A stretch of 64,000 nucleotides of DNA, from NCBI GenBank assembly GCA_027307335.1, contig DAHUXD010000049.1, positions 98,111-162,110 of the forward strand, in the 5' to 3' direction. The number at the start of each line of letters is the position of its first letter. Within the stretch, counting starts at the first letter, position 1. Origin of the DNA: Acidobacteriota bacterium. GTDB lineage: Bacteria > Acidobacteriota > Thermoanaerobaculia > UBA5066 > Gp7-AA6. A program made the translations under genes and the position numbers. Positions 1 through 8,962 of this stretch are shown one piece after another. The notes beneath the pieces were generated by a model. That model was not told where the DNA came from, made no database searches, and saw nothing but the letters and a program-made list of their open reading frames with translations.

Positions 1-94
1 CCGTGAGAGGCAATCGCTCTCAACAGAGAGGGATAAACACGAGATAAACGACAAAGGGCCGTCGGCTATCACGGAAAACCCCGAAGCCAGTGTC

Positions 95-111
95 CTTAAG
101 ATACGCTTAAG
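95..111. promoter_or_regulatory. candidate LysR-type operator
   Basis: Two CTTAAG hexamers separated by five bases form an interrupted palindrome. It contains a T-N11-A core (T97 to A109), the usual shape of a LysR-type binding site. It ends about 30 bases before the GTG start of the LysR gene, so autoregulation is the simplest reading. No promoter boxes are clear enough to mark. This is inference from symmetry and position only. Confidence 0.35.
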
Positions 112-142
112 AAAGCGGGCCTTCGCGGGGGGAGGAAGACAC

Positions 143-1060
143 GTGGAATTGAGACACCTGAGATACTTTGTCGCGGTTGCGGGCGAGCTTCACTTCGGTC
201 GCGCCGCCGCAAAGCTTCATATCTCGCAGCCTCCGCTTTCTCAACAGATCCAGGACCTCGAGCGTGAGCTCGGCGTCGAGCTCCTTCACCGCACGCGGCA
301 TTTCGTCGCGCTGACGGAGGCCGGCCGCGCCTTTCTCGAGGAGGCCCGTCGGATCCTCGAGGACACCGATCACGCGGTCGCAATGGCCCGCAAAGCCGGG
401 CGCGGCGAACTCGGGCACCTGTCGATCGGTTTCGGCCACGCCTCGGCCGCCGGTGTGCTGGGGCGGATCCTGAGGGCCTTCCGCGTGCAGCACCCGAAGG
501 TGACGATCGATCTCCAGACTCTGCACTCCGTGGAGCAGGTCGAGGCGCTCGTCAGCCGGCGAATCGACGTCGCCTTCCCGATTCTGCCCGCGTCCCATCG
601 CGACCTGGCCGCGGAGGCCATCGCGACGGAGCCCCTGGTCGCCGCTCTCCCGGCCGATCACCCTCGGGCGTCGAGGCGGCGCGTCGCGCTCGCCGAGCTG
701 CGCTCGGAACCGTTCATCCGCTTGTCACCGGCCGCGGCCCCGACCTTCCACGACCTGGTTCAGAAGGCGTGCGCCGATATGGGTTTCGCTCCGAAAGTGG
801 CTCACGAGGCCGGGCACATCCTCACCGTCCTCGGGCTGGTGGGCTCCGGGCTCGGGGTCGCCATCGTGCCGGGATGGCTTCGCACCGGGCCCTGCGACGG
901 AGTCGTGTTTCGCTCTCTCTCGGGCGCGCCGACGATCAAGATCGGCGTGGCCTATCGCCGCCACGAACCCTCGCCGCTGCTGCCGGCCTTCCTCGACGTC
1001 GTCCGGTCCGTCGCTCGGCCACGCTCGGTCCGTCCGCTCCGCGCTTCCGCCGGAGCCTGA
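143..1060 (+). CDS. LysR family transcriptional regulator
   Basis: The 305-residue protein has the standard LysR layout. A winged helix-turn-helix lies at about residues 1-60 (ELRHLRYFVAVAGELHFGRA and a SQPPLSQQI recognition helix), followed by a periplasmic-binding-like effector domain at about 90-290. The start is a GTG preceded by a strong purine-rich ribosome site (GGGGGGAGGAAG), which fixes the N-terminus at the conserved MELRHLRYF. The N-terminus resembles the BenM/AlsR-like branch, whose members usually sense small aromatic or organic acids, but the ligand cannot be read here. A small membrane-protein gene follows 25 bases downstream on the same strand. A palindromic candidate operator sits just upstream. 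Confidence 0.93.
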   Translation: MELRHLRYFVAVAGELHFGRAAAKLHISQPPLSQQIQDLERELGVELLHRTRHFVALTEAGRAFLEEARRILEDTDHAVAMARKAGRGELGHLSIGFGHASAAGVLGRILRAFRVQHPKVTIDLQTLHSVEQVEALVSRRIDVAFPILPASHRDLAAEAIATEPLVAALPADHPRASRRRVALAELRSEPFIRLSPAAAPTFHDLVQKACADMGFAPKVAHEAGHILTVLGLVGSGLGVAIVPGWLRTGPCDGVVFRSLSGAPTIKIGVAYRRHEPSPLLPAFLDVVRSVARPRSVRPLRASAGA

Positions 1061-1085
1061 GCATCGCTCGCAAAGGAGCTTTGAG

Positions 1086-1313
1086 ATGAAGACCTCTCCG
1101 CTCGCCCGCGCGCTTCTCGTCGCCTTCGTCGTGCTTTTCGCCTTCGCCGCCGCCTATCTGCTGCTCGATTCCCTCGGCGCCTGGGAGCGGCTGCCGGGAG
1201 GGGTCACTCACGGACTGGCGGTCGTGTCCGGGCTCATTCTTCTCGGTACGCTCGTCGGACATCTCGCGCTCGCGAGCGGCCGACTCCCGGACGAGACCGT
1301 CGGCCGACGCTGA
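1086..1313 (+). CDS. small two-helix membrane protein
   Basis: This 75-residue protein has two hydrophobic stretches, at about residues 9-30 and 43-66, joined by a short loop containing a WERLPGG turn. It has a charged C-terminal tail. It is preceded by AAGGAG at good spacing and starts 25 bases after the LysR gene, so it is probably co-transcribed with it. I do not recognise the family. Its stop lies 12 bases from the convergent end of the copper ATPase gene. It could be a small inner-membrane accessory protein, but no function can be assigned. Confidence 0.65.
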   Translation: MKTSPLARALLVAFVVLFAFAAAYLLLDSLGAWERLPGGVTHGLAVVSGLILLGTLVGHLALASGRLPDETVGRR

Positions 1314-1325
1314 CGGCCCTCGGGC

Positions 1326-3392
1326 TCATGGCCGCTGCAGTCGCAGCGAGTTGCCGACGACGAAGAGGCTCGAGACGACCATGGCCCCGGCGGCAACGAC
1401 GGGCCGAAGCAGTCCGAGCGCCGCGGCCAGCACCCCCAGGGAGTTGTAGCCGAACGCCCAGAAGAGATTCTGCCGCACGACGCGCATCGTCCTTCGCGCG
1501 AGCACGACGAGTCTCGGAATCTCACGAAGGTCCTCCCGCAGAATCACCGCGTCGGCGCTCTGCTTCGCCAGACCCGATGACGGTCCGAAAGCGATTCCGG
1601 CCGCCGAGGCCGCGAGGGCCGGCGCGTCGTTGACGCCGTCGCCGATCATCATGGCGGCGTCGCCGCTGTGAGTCTTCAGCGCTTCGAGTTTCTCCCGCGG
1701 GTCCAGTTCTCCGAAGGCTTCGTCGATCGCCGCCTCGTCGGCCGCGCGTTCGACGGCCGCGCCCCGGTCGCCCGACAGGAGGACCGTCGCGACGCCCAGG
1801 GCCTGGAGTTGCTCCACGGCCGCCCTCGCCTCGGGCCGCACCGGATCCCCGATCTGGAAGAGGGCAACGACTCGGCCGTCGACCGCCATGACGATCCCCT
1901 TCTCCGGCGCCAGCTCCGTGTCGCGCTCGACCCCCGAGACTCCCTCCCGGGACAGCAGGGAACGATTTCCGAGCAGGACCCGGCGGCGCTCGACGGTGCC
2001 CGAGGCGCCTCCGCCGGCGACCGCGCGAACGTCTCGAGCCTCGGCGCGCGGGACTCCGCGGCTCGCCGCGAACGCCGCGATGGCCCGAGCGAAGGGGTGA
2101 TCGACCTCGGCTTCGACGGCCGCGGCGTACCGGAGGACGTCCTCCTCCGCGATCGTCGCATCGGGATCGACCCGGAGGGAACGGACGACGGGCCTTCCCG
2201 TCGTGATCGTGCCGGTCTTGTCGAAGGCGGCCCGTCGAGCGCCGGCGACGGCCTCGAGCACGGCTCCGCTGCGGAGGAGCGTTCCCCGGCGCGCCGCCAT
2301 CGAGATCGCCATCGTCGTCGCCATGGGCGTCGCGATGCCGAGCGCGCAGGGACAGGCCACGACGAGAACCGCGAGAGCGGCGAGGCCCCCTCGAGCCCAG
2401 TCCCCCGCGCCGATGCCCCACGCGAGAGCGCTCACCATTGCGATCGCCGCGACGGCGGGAACGAATCGCGCCACGAAGCGGTCGGCCGTGATCTCGATCG
2501 GCGCGCGGCGGTTCCGGGCCTCCCTCGTCCAGCGCTCCACGCGGCACGCCAGAGTCTCCGACTCGCCGGCGGCCTCGACCAGCAGCGCGCCATCGATCGC
2601 GACCGACCCCGCGAACACGGCGTCCCCCGGCACGACGAGCCGGGGCGACGCCTCTCCCGTGAGCGCCGGTTCGGAGACGTCCGAATTGCCCTCGAGGACG
2701 CGGCCGTCGACCGGAATCTCCTCTCCCACGCGGACGGCGACGCGGTCGCCTCGGCGCACGCGCTGAGGCTCGACGCTTCGCTCGCGCCCCGCATCGAGCA
2801 CCCGCGCCGGCGCCCGCGCGGCCTGGATCGTGGGAGCGAGCACCGCCGTCGCCTTCTCCCGGGCGCGCGCGTCGAGGTACTGCCCCAGCACGACGAAGAC
2901 GAGCACCATGGTCCCGGAGTCGTAGTAGAGGTGGCGGCCGCCTCGGATGGTCTCGACCGCCGAAGCGCCGATGGCGGCGAGGGCGCCGAGCGCGATCAGG
3001 GTCTCGAGAACGATCTGGCCGTTGCGCGCCGATCGATACGCCGCCCGGAGCATGGGCACCCCGAGCAGCAGGTACACGGCGGCCGCCATGGCGAGCATCA
3101 GCCAGGACGACGTGCGGAGCGCGTCGCTGCCGAGCGCGTCGAGGGACCCGAAGTAGAGGAGGCTCTGGAACATCATGATGTTCCCCGAGAGCACCGCGGC
3201 CAGGCCGAGCTTCGCCAGGAACCAGCCGGCGCGTCCCGACTCGCCCGCGGCGCCGACGAGCCGGAACACGGTGAGGCAGCCATAGCAGCAGAAGCCGAGC
3301 GTCCGGCCCTCCATCGTTTCCTGGAACGCCCGCGCGGGAAGAGGCAGACGGCAATGGGCGCACTCCTCCCTCGCCTGTGGCTCTTCCGGCAT
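1326..3392 (-). CDS. copper-translocating P1B-type ATPase
   Basis: This is a heavy-metal P-type ATPase of 688 residues from the ATG at 3392. It has an N-terminal cysteine cluster (CAHC, then FCCYGC at about residues 35-39), as in CcoI/FixI-type pumps, in place of a GMTCxxC domain. Further motifs are TGEA near residue 245, the intramembrane CPC at about 347-349, the phosphorylation motif DKTGT with Asp near 391, an HP motif in the nucleotide-binding domain, and GDGVNDAPAL. The last helix carries MVVSSLFVVGNSLRL, typical of Cu(I) pumps. An in-frame GTG at 3467 would add 25 low-complexity residues and overlap the upstream lipoprotein gene by 16 bases; I prefer the ATG. No cytochrome cbb3 genes are nearby, so its role (detoxification or cuproenzyme loading) is open. 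Confidence 0.93.
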   Translation of the reverse strand: MPEEPQAREECAHCRLPLPARAFQETMEGRTLGFCCYGCLTVFRLVGAAGESGRAGWFLAKLGLAAVLSGNIMMFQSLLYFGSLDALGSDALRTSSWLMLAMAAAVYLLLGVPMLRAAYRSARNGQIVLETLIALGALAAIGASAVETIRGGRHLYYDSGTMVLVFVVLGQYLDARAREKATAVLAPTIQAARAPARVLDAGRERSVEPQRVRRGDRVAVRVGEEIPVDGRVLEGNSDVSEPALTGEASPRLVVPGDAVFAGSVAIDGALLVEAAGESETLACRVERWTREARNRRAPIEITADRFVARFVPAVAAIAMVSALAWGIGAGDWARGGLAALAVLVVACPCALGIATPMATTMAISMAARRGTLLRSGAVLEAVAGARRAAFDKTGTITTGRPVVRSLRVDPDATIAEEDVLRYAAAVEAEVDHPFARAIAAFAASRGVPRAEARDVRAVAGGGASGTVERRRVLLGNRSLLSREGVSGVERDTELAPEKGIVMAVDGRVVALFQIGDPVRPEARAAVEQLQALGVATVLLSGDRGAAVERAADEAAIDEAFGELDPREKLEALKTHSGDAAMMIGDGVNDAPALAASAAGIAFGPSSGLAKQSADAVILREDLREIPRLVVLARRTMRVVRQNLFWAFGYNSLGVLAAALGLLRPVVAAGAMVVSSLFVVGNSLRLQRP

Positions 3393-3451
3393 CGTCGCGG
3401 CTCCGCCCGGCGGAGCTTCGCCGCGGGCGAGGGCCCCGCGCGCGGCCGCCC

Positions 3452-4108
3452 TCAGGGTCCCCCGCACCGGTAGGACTCCCCGACGACTTCCCCGTCCCGG
3501 TTGCTCGCCACGACGTAGGCCACGTCGCCGCCCGTCCGCGCGACCGCCTCCTGAAAGAGAGAGACGGCTTGGTATTCCGTGAAGCTCGCGAGAAAGCGGC
3601 AGCCTCGGACCGCTTCGGAATTGTTCGTCACGCGCGGGGCGGCGGCGCTCGCCGGGGCCGGTGCGCCGGTGGACCCGCTCGAGCCCGGCCGAACGGGGGA
3701 CGGCGCGGGCGTGGCCGCCTCCATGCTCGCGGAAGCGGGGCCAGAAGCGGGCGTCGGGGCTCCCGCGGCTTTCGCCGGTTCCGGGGACTTCGCCGCCTCG
3801 GCAGGTTTCGGCTCATCGGGAATCGCCTTGCAGGAATAGAGCTGGTTTCCTCCGGGAGTCTCGAGGATCACCCACTCGATTCCCGCCTTCGGGATGACGA
3901 GAGACTCCGTCTGGGCCTCCGCGCTGCCGTACCTCTCTTCGGGCCTGAGATTCATGATGAACGCGCATCCCTGCACCGTCTCCGCACTGGACGTTCTGAC
4001 GATGCTTCTCGCCAGCTCCTGCTGCTCCTCGCGCTTCTGCTTCGCGGTCACGCAGCCCCCGAAGGCCACCGGGAAAAGGATCAGGGCGACCGTCGCTCGT
4101 CGTCTCAT
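3452..4108 (-). CDS. lipoprotein with duplicated DUF4156-like Cys repeats
   Basis: From the ATG at 4108 this is a 218-residue lipoprotein. A basic n-region and hydrophobic helix end in a lipobox (VAFGGC). Two related Cys-containing units flank a Pro/Ala/Ser/Glu linker. The first runs from GCAFIMNLR to QLYSCKA, the second from GCRFLASFTEY to GESYRC. Each places one cysteine at its start and one at its end, and the second has an A...GGDVAYV core like DUF4156 surface lipoproteins. Upstream in-frame start codons would add residues before the signal peptide and are unlikely. The gene lies just upstream of the copper pump on the same strand, but no functional link is evident. Function unknown. Confidence 0.7.
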   Translation of the reverse strand: MRRRATVALILFPVAFGGCVTAKQKREEQQELARSIVRTSSAETVQGCAFIMNLRPEERYGSAEAQTESLVIPKAGIEWVILETPGGNQLYSCKAIPDEPKPAEAAKSPEPAKAAGAPTPASGPASASMEAATPAPSPVRPGSSGSTGAPAPASAAAPRVTNNSEAVRGCRFLASFTEYQAVSLFQEAVARTGGDVAYVVASNRDGEVVGESYRCGGP

Positions 4109-4227
4109 CAATTGGCTGCCTCTGCTTGTCGGCCGGGTCGTGCAACTCCCCGTCACGAGCGCCTCCAAGTGCGAAGAGCTTATGCCGGATGAAGGACCGG
4201 GGCTGGAATAGACTGCAAGAGGCTTCC

Positions 4228-5916
4228 ATGAACGCGACCGAGTCCTTCGTTCGGGCCCGCGATTTCCTGATCGCCCATCGCGAGGACTACGACGGGGCGC
4301 GCGCCGGCTTCCGCTGGCCGGAGCTCTCCGAGTTCAACTGGGCGTACGACTGGTTCGACGAGTTCGCGCGCGGCAACGGACGCGAGGCCCTGCGCGTCGT
4401 CGGCGAGGACGGGACGGCGGCGCGGCGGACGTTCGCCGAGCTCTCCGAGACCTCGGACCGCGTCGCCGCTTTCCTCCATCGCCAGGGCCTCCGGCGCGGC
4501 GACCGCGTCCTCGTCATGCTGCCGAACGTCGCGCCGCTCTGGGAGATCGCCCTCGGCGCGATGAAGCTCGGCGCGGTCGTCAGCCCCGCCTCGACCCTCC
4601 TGACGGCCGCCGATCTCTCCGACCGCATCGAGCGCGGCCGCATGCGGGCCGTCGTCACGGACGAGGCCGGCCGGGAGAAGTTCGCATCGGTCTCCGGCGA
4701 CTACCGCCGGATCCTCGTGGGCGGACGCGCGGGGGGCTGGGCGGCGGCCGAGGACGCGCCGTCGGAGCGCGCCGGCTTCCGCGCCGAGGGAAGGACGCTC
4801 GCGGACGATCCCCTCCTCCTCTACTTCACGTCGGGCACGACGGCGCGGCCCAAGCTCGTCCTGCACACGCACCGGAGCTACCCGGTCGGCCACCTCTCGA
4901 CGATGTACTGGATCGGCCTGCGCGAGGACGACCTCCACTGCAACATCAGCTCGCCCGGCTGGGCCAAGCACGCGTGGAGCTCGTTCTTCGCCCCGTGGAA
5001 CGCGGGCGCCTCCATCTTCGTTCCGGGCGCGGCGCGGTTCGAAGCGGCCGGCACGCTCGCGCTCCTCTCCGCTCATCGGGTCACGACGCTGTGCGCGCCG
5101 CCGACCGTGTGGCGCATGCTCGTCCTCGAGAACCTGAAGGCGCACCCGATGGCGCTGCGCGAGGTCGTCGGCGCCGGCGAGCCCTTGAATCCCGAGGTCA
5201 TCGCGAAGGTGCGGGAGGCGTGGGGTCTCACGATCCGCGACGGCTACGGCCAGACCGAGACCACGTGCCAGATCGGCAACAGTCCGGGGCAGGAGGTCCG
5301 GCCGGGCTCGATGGGGCGCCCGCTGCCGGGCTACGACATCGCGCTGCTCGACGAGGACGGCCGCCCCGCGAAGGAGGGCGAGATCGCGATCCGCCTGAAG
5401 CCCCGCCCCGCGCCGATGATGGCGGGCTACGACGGCGATCCCGAGCGCAATGCGGTTGTGCTCGGCGGCGACGACTACCGCACGTCCGACACCGCGTACC
5501 GCGACGACGCCGGCTACCTGTGGTACGTCGGCCGCTCCGACGACGTCTTCAAGAGCGCGGACTACCGGATCAGCCCGTTCGAACTCGAGAGCGCGCTGCT
5601 CGAGCACGAAGCGGTGGCCGAGGCCGCCTGCGTGCCGAGCCCCGATCCGCTGCGCCTCTGCGTGCCGAAGGCCTTCGTGGTGTTGAAGCCCGGACGCGAG
5701 GCATCGCGCGAGACGGCGGCGTCGATCCTCGCCTTCGCGCGGCGGCGGCTCGCGCCGTTCCAGCGGATCCGGCGGCTCGAATTCGGCCCGCTGCCGAAGA
5801 CGATCTCGGGCAAGATCCGGCGGGTCGAGCTCCGTGCGATCGAGGTCGAGCGCCGCGCCCACGACGAGCGCGGCGTCCAGGAGTTCTGGGAGGACGAGTT
5901 CCCGGAGATCGGGTGA
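4228..5916 (+). CDS. acyl-CoA synthetase (AMP-forming), medium-chain/benzoate-like
   Basis: The 562-residue protein belongs to the acyl-adenylate-forming superfamily. The ATP-binding loop YFTSGTTARPKLV lies near residue 198. The adenylate-binding DGYGQTETT lies near 340, the hinge region YVGRSDDVFKS near 435, and the catalytic lysine motif KTISGKIRR near 529. The overall pattern (WAKHAWSSFFAPWNAG) is closest to medium-chain or aromatic acid CoA ligases, but substrate cannot be deduced. The ATG at 4228 is chosen because AAGAGG lies five bases before it. A longer in-frame extension to 4126 lacks conserved sequence. The gene is followed after 17 bases by a basic histone-like gene with its own strong ribosome site. 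Confidence 0.9.
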   Translation: MNATESFVRARDFLIAHREDYDGARAGFRWPELSEFNWAYDWFDEFARGNGREALRVVGEDGTAARRTFAELSETSDRVAAFLHRQGLRRGDRVLVMLPNVAPLWEIALGAMKLGAVVSPASTLLTAADLSDRIERGRMRAVVTDEAGREKFASVSGDYRRILVGGRAGGWAAAEDAPSERAGFRAEGRTLADDPLLLYFTSGTTARPKLVLHTHRSYPVGHLSTMYWIGLREDDLHCNISSPGWAKHAWSSFFAPWNAGASIFVPGAARFEAAGTLALLSAHRVTTLCAPPTVWRMLVLENLKAHPMALREVVGAGEPLNPEVIAKVREAWGLTIRDGYGQTETTCQIGNSPGQEVRPGSMGRPLPGYDIALLDEDGRPAKEGEIAIRLKPRPAPMMAGYDGDPERNAVVLGGDDYRTSDTAYRDDAGYLWYVGRSDDVFKSADYRISPFELESALLEHEAVAEAACVPSPDPLRLCVPKAFVVLKPGREASRETAASILAFARRRLAPFQRIRRLEFGPLPKTISGKIRRVELRAIEVERRAHDERGVQEFWEDEFPEIG

Positions 5917-5933
5917 AGGCGGGAGGACGAACG

Positions 5934-6443
5934 ATGAAGAGACGAAAGACCGCGACGAAGAAGAGCAAGGCCCGGAAGCCGGCGCGTCGGAAGGGGGCCG
6001 CGCCCGCGGCGAAGCGGCGCGCGCGCCAGACCGCCGCGAAGAGGCGTCCCGCGGCGAAGGCCCGGGGGCGGAAACCCGCGGCGAAGAAACGACGCGCGCG
6101 CACGCCGAAGAGAACGGTGCGCCGCACGCGCTCGCCGAAGACGACGGCACGCCGCGCCGCAACGGCCGGCGCGCCCGCCGAGCGGCCCCGAGCGCGGCTC
6201 GCGCAGGACTGGCGGAGGGGCCTCGGCGGCGAGGCCGCCGGCCAGTCGGGCGACCTCGAAGCGATCCCGCGACGCGAGGACGTCGATTCCGAGAGCGTCG
6301 AGGAGCTGCTCGAGGAGGGGCAATCCTGGGAGGCGGGCATCGTCAGCGGCGTCGAGAAGGCGGACGACGAAACCGGCGAAGTCAGGACTCGCGAGGTGCC
6401 CGAGGACGACGTGCCCGAGGAGTACCGGGACGACGAGGGTTGA
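5934..6443 (+). CDS. histone H1-like Lys/Arg/Ala-rich protein with acidic tail
   Basis: The first half (about residues 1-80) is almost entirely Lys, Arg, Ala, Pro and Thr in KKxKARKPA-like and AAKKRRA runs. This resembles bacterial histone H1-like proteins that bind DNA non-specifically. The second half is acidic (SVEELLEEGQ, then REVPEDDVPEEY) and looks like a conserved partner or structural segment; I recall similar tails in uncharacterised proteins. The ATG at 5934 follows GGGAGG at good spacing. It lies 17 bases after the acyl-CoA synthetase and may be co-transcribed, though the functions look unrelated. A SET-domain lysine methyltransferase about 15 kb away could in principle use it as substrate; that is speculation. 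Confidence 0.75.
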   Translation: MKRRKTATKKSKARKPARRKGAAPAAKRRARQTAAKRRPAAKARGRKPAAKKRRARTPKRTVRRTRSPKTTARRAATAGAPAERPRARLAQDWRRGLGGEAAGQSGDLEAIPRREDVDSESVEELLEEGQSWEAGIVSGVEKADDETGEVRTREVPEDDVPEEYRDDEG

Positions 6444-6444
6444 G

Positions 6445-6490
6445 GCGATCGCGTCCGATCGCTCGACGTGATTTAAGGCCTGTTTAGGCC
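6445..6490. other. two short inverted repeats in a gene gap
   Basis: Directly after the stop of the H1-like gene lie GCGATC-N6-GATCGC (6445-6462) and GGCCT-GTTT-AGGCC (6477-6490). Neither is followed by a thymine run. A terminator without a U-tract for the upstream gene, or a regulatory stem in the leader of the next gene, are both possible. Confidence 0.25.
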
Positions 6491-6532
6491 GCCGCCCCCC
6501 GATTCTTCGCGGATCCAAGAGGGGGATCTTCG

Positions 6533-8944
6533 ATGAGACGAATGGGGCGGTGGCTGATCGCGGGTCTGATGGCGGCGGGGGCGGCCCGGGGCGCCACGTT
6601 CACGGTCCTGAACACGAGCGACAGCGGCGCGGGATCGCTGCGCCAGGCGATCCTCGACGCCAACGCCAATCCCGGCCTCGACACGATTGCGTTCGACATC
6701 CCCGGGTCGGGGGTCCACACGATCACGCCGGCCACGAATTTGCCAGCCATCACCGATCCCGTCCTCCTCGACGGCTACACGCAGCCGGGCGCGAGCCCGA
6801 ACACCCTCGCGGTCGGGGACGACGCCGTACTGCTGATCGAGCTCGACGGGACGACCGCCGGCGGCATCGGCATCCTGATCGAGGGCCCGAACGGCGGATC
6901 GACGGTGCGGGGACTGGTGATCAACCGCTTTCCCGTCGGGATCAAGATCGGCCAGGGCGTCGAGACCGACGGGAACACGATCGCGGGCAACTTCATCGGC
7001 ACCGATCCGACGGGGATGTCGACGCTGGTCACGAACGGCCAGCAGATGATCTACGTGTCCCACTCGTCGGCGAACAACACGATCGGCGGCACGACGCCGG
7101 CCGCCCGCAACGTCATCGTCGGCGGCAACACCAACGTCTACCTGGAGGTCGTGAGCGGCAACTTCGTCCAGGGGAATTACCTCGGCGTCAACGCGGCGGG
7201 CACCGCGGCGCTGCCAACGGGGATGATCGACGACCTGAACATCTCGTCGTCGAAGAACAACACGATCGGCGGCACGGATCCGGGCGCGGGCAACGTCATC
7301 TTCGGGCCGCGCTCGGCCGTGGTGTTCGGGCAGGCCAACATCGTCACGACCGACGGCAACGTGCTCCAGGGCAACCGGATCGGCACCGACGCGACCGGGA
7401 CCGTCGGGCTCGGCGGACAGAACGGGATCGTTGCCGGCATCGTCGGCGACGGGACGCTCAACACGATCGGGGGCACGGCGCCGGGGGCGGGCAACCTCAT
7501 CTCGGGGTCGAGCATCGGCATTCTGTCCCAGGGGAACGGAAACTGGATCACGCAGGGGAATCTGATCGGAACCGACCCCTCGGGGACCCAGCCGGTCGGA
7601 AACTTCGACGGAATCTGCATTGCGTTCCCACCCGGAAGCGCCATCGGCGGCATCAACCCCGGCGAGGGAAACGTGGTCGCCTTCAACGTGAACGGGATCG
7701 TCGTCGGCGCCGGAAGCGGCGCCGTCGACTGGACGATGCGCGCGAACTCCATCTTCTCCAACTCGGCGATCGGCATCTGGCTGAACGGCCGGTGCGATCT
7801 CGCGGGCGCGCCGACCCCGAACGACCCGGACGACCCCGACGCCGGAGCGAACAACGTGCAGAACTACCCCGTGATCTCATCGGTGACGTACGGCGCGAAT
7901 ACGACCGTGACGGGTCTGCTGAACTCGACGCCCGGCACGACTTTCGACCTCGACTTCTACGCCAACTCCGCCTGCTCGAACTTCCCGAGAGAGTTCCTTC
8001 AGGGCGAGAATTACCTCGGCACCGCCCAGGTCACCACCGACGGCTCGGGCAACGCGCCCTTCACGATCTCCACGTTGCCGGCGGTCGAGGCGGGCGCACA
8101 CATCTCGGTGACGGCGACGGATCCCGCCGGAAACACCTCGGAGTTCTCGCAGCGGCTGCCCTTCTCCGTGAACATCAGCTCCGGGCCACCGGCGGGCGGG
8201 ACGGCGCTGACCGTTTCGGGCACCAACTTCCTGGACGGGGCCGCCGTGACGATCGGGGGTGTGCCGGCCACCGGCGTCGTCGTGAATTCCTATACCTCCA
8301 TTTCGGCCACCACTCCGGCGCTCGCTCCCGGAACGGCCAACGATCTCGTCGTCGCGAACACCGACGGCACCAACGGAGCCCTGGTCAAGGCGTTCGTGGC
8401 CGACTTCCTCGACGTGCCGAGCAGCCAGCAGTTCTATGCCTACGTCACGACACTGGTCTCGAACGGCATCACGGCGGGAATCGGCGGCGGCCTCTACGGC
8501 GTCGGCGACGACACGCTGCGTCAACAGATGGCGGTCTTCATTCTCAAAGGCAAGCACGGGCTTTGCTTCGTGCCTCCGCCCTGCACGGGGATCTTTGCGG
8601 ACGTTCCGTGCCCCTCGACGTTCGCCGACTGGATCGAGGAGATGGCCAATGAAGGCATCACCGGCGGCTGCGGCGGCGGCAATTTCTGCCCGATGAATCC
8701 CGTCCGGCGCGATCAGATGGCCGTGTTCCTGTTGAAGGGCGAGCACGGCTCCTCGTACGTGCCGCCGCCCTGCCAGGGGATTTTCGCCGACGTGACGTGC
8801 CCGTCGACGTTCGCCGACTGGATCGAGCAGCTGTCGAACGAGCACATCACCGGGGGCTGCGGCGGCGGAAACTACTGTCCGGGTAACCCGAACACGCGAG
8901 GACAGATGGCGGTCTTCATCGTCAAGACGTTTGGCCTGCAGTAG
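6533..8944 (+). CDS. secreted right-handed beta-helix protein with IPT/TIG domain and SLH-like triplet
   Basis: The 803-residue protein starts with a signal peptide (GRWLIAGLMAAGAARG), then the SGAGSLRQAILDANANPG motif typical of CSLREAI-type polymorphic outer-membrane or adhesin-like proteins. Residues of about 60-440 form a long run of beta-helix rungs with recurring NTIGG and GNxIGTDxTG motifs. An Ig-like segment and an IPT/TIG domain (about 545-625) precede the ADFLDVP linker. The last ~180 residues are three SLH-like units with Cys pairs ([42 protein letters not shown]). The same C-terminal triplet occurs in the genes at 17339 and 44951, so it is probably a surface anchoring or sorting module. 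Spaced GGGGG before the ATG supports the start. Confidence 0.88.
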   Translation: MRRMGRWLIAGLMAAGAARGATFTVLNTSDSGAGSLRQAILDANANPGLDTIAFDIPGSGVHTITPATNLPAITDPVLLDGYTQPGASPNTLAVGDDAVLLIELDGTTAGGIGILIEGPNGGSTVRGLVINRFPVGIKIGQGVETDGNTIAGNFIGTDPTGMSTLVTNGQQMIYVSHSSANNTIGGTTPAARNVIVGGNTNVYLEVVSGNFVQGNYLGVNAAGTAALPTGMIDDLNISSSKNNTIGGTDPGAGNVIFGPRSAVVFGQANIVTTDGNVLQGNRIGTDATGTVGLGGQNGIVAGIVGDGTLNTIGGTAPGAGNLISGSSIGILSQGNGNWITQGNLIGTDPSGTQPVGNFDGICIAFPPGSAIGGINPGEGNVVAFNVNGIVVGAGSGAVDWTMRANSIFSNSAIGIWLNGRCDLAGAPTPNDPDDPDAGANNVQNYPVISSVTYGANTTVTGLLNSTPGTTFDLDFYANSACSNFPREFLQGENYLGTAQVTTDGSGNAPFTISTLPAVEAGAHISVTATDPAGNTSEFSQRLPFSVNISSGPPAGGTALTVSGTNFLDGAAVTIGGVPATGVVVNSYTSISATTPALAPGTANDLVVANTDGTNGALVKAFVADFLDVPSSQQFYAYVTTLVSNGITAGIGGGLYGVGDDTLRQQMAVFILKGKHGLCFVPPPCTGIFADVPCPSTFADWIEEMANEGITGGCGGGNFCPMNPVRRDQMAVFLLKGEHGSSYVPPPCQGIFADVTCPSTFADWIEQLSNEHITGGCGGGNYCPGNPNTRGQMAVFIVKTFGLQ

Positions 8945-8962
8945 AGAGACGTCCCGGCGTCC

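Noticed and set aside
1668..3473. Plus-strand open frame of 601 codons opposite the copper ATPase
   Set aside because: Antisense shadow; Arg/Asp-rich without motifs, whereas the minus strand has all P-type ATPase motifs.
4180..6162. Long minus-strand frame opposite the acyl-CoA synthetase
   Set aside because: Shadow frame with no motifs; the plus strand encodes a complete adenylate-forming enzyme.
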